Shown: positions 6,352 to 6,361 of the stretch, piece by piece
Layout: every line of letters starts with the position of its first letter
Position numbering within the stretch: the stretch's first letter is position 1
Assembly: GCA_027021605.1 (NCBI GenBank)
Contig: JALUUA010000292.1
Location: forward strand, 1 to 6,361
DNA length: 6,361 nt
Direction: 5' to 3'
Source of the DNA: Candidatus Bipolaricaulota bacterium
GTDB taxonomy: Bacteria > Bipolaricaulota > Bipolaricaulia > RBG-16-55-9
Made by a program: the position numbers and the translations under genes
Notes under the pieces: model-generated
The model's database searches: none
What the model saw: only the letters and a program-made list of their open reading frames with translations
Told to the model about the DNA's origin: nothing

Positions 6352-6361
6352 GACGGGGGGA

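Noticed and set aside
1..6361. CRISPR array, tRNA/rRNA genes, insertion sequence or phage genes, and long repeats.
   Set aside because: No regularly spaced repeats, tRNA-like arms, transposase or integrase coding, or terminal inverted repeats were seen on either strand.

Overview
The window is GC-rich (above 60% by eye), densely coded DNA, most likely from a bacterium. The bacterial signs are strong Shine-Dalgarno sites (the clearest is AAAAGGAGGT), sigma70-type promoter elements (an extended -10 TGCTATACT; a TTGACT/TATGCT pair) and a lipobox lipoprotein. The DNA ligase is of the ATP-dependent archaeal/thermophile type, so a thermophilic or deep-branching bacterial lineage that has this ligase (for example Bipolaricaulota/Acetothermia-like) is a reasonable guess. 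The sequence alone does not prove a lineage.

Layout. (a) Bases 1-442, minus strand: the N-terminal part of an unrecognised two-helix membrane protein that runs off the left edge. (b) 443-523: a divergent promoter region. (c) 524-2218, plus strand: a full-length, double-domain S49 protease of the SppA type with both dyad residues (Lys170, Ser373) but no clear N-terminal membrane anchor. (d) 2215-3642, minus strand: a membrane-anchored, exported protein homologous over its length to linalool dehydratase/isomerase (LinD). Its stop codon overlaps the sppA stop codon tail to tail. (e) 3678-4376, minus strand: a lipoprotein with a cysteine-rich C-terminus, 35 bases upstream of the LinD-like gene and probably co-transcribed with it. 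(f) 4377-4572: an intergenic region with a promoter for the lipoprotein/LinD-like pair and a likely terminator for the ligase. (g) 4573-6351, minus strand: an ATP-dependent DNA ligase with all nucleotidyltransferase motifs.

How the genes fit together. The lipoprotein and LinD-like protein form a two-gene unit whose products should both sit on the outer face of the cytoplasmic membrane (or in the periplasm). This pair is the most interesting part of the window. The LinD-like enzyme keeps the active-site cysteine pair and perhaps the aspartate of LinD. By-eye alignment puts a proline where LinD has its active-site histidine and a phenylalanine where it has a tyrosine, so its reaction is probably different. 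SppA and the ligase look like independent housekeeping genes. No RNA genes, mobile elements, CRISPR arrays or long repeats were seen.
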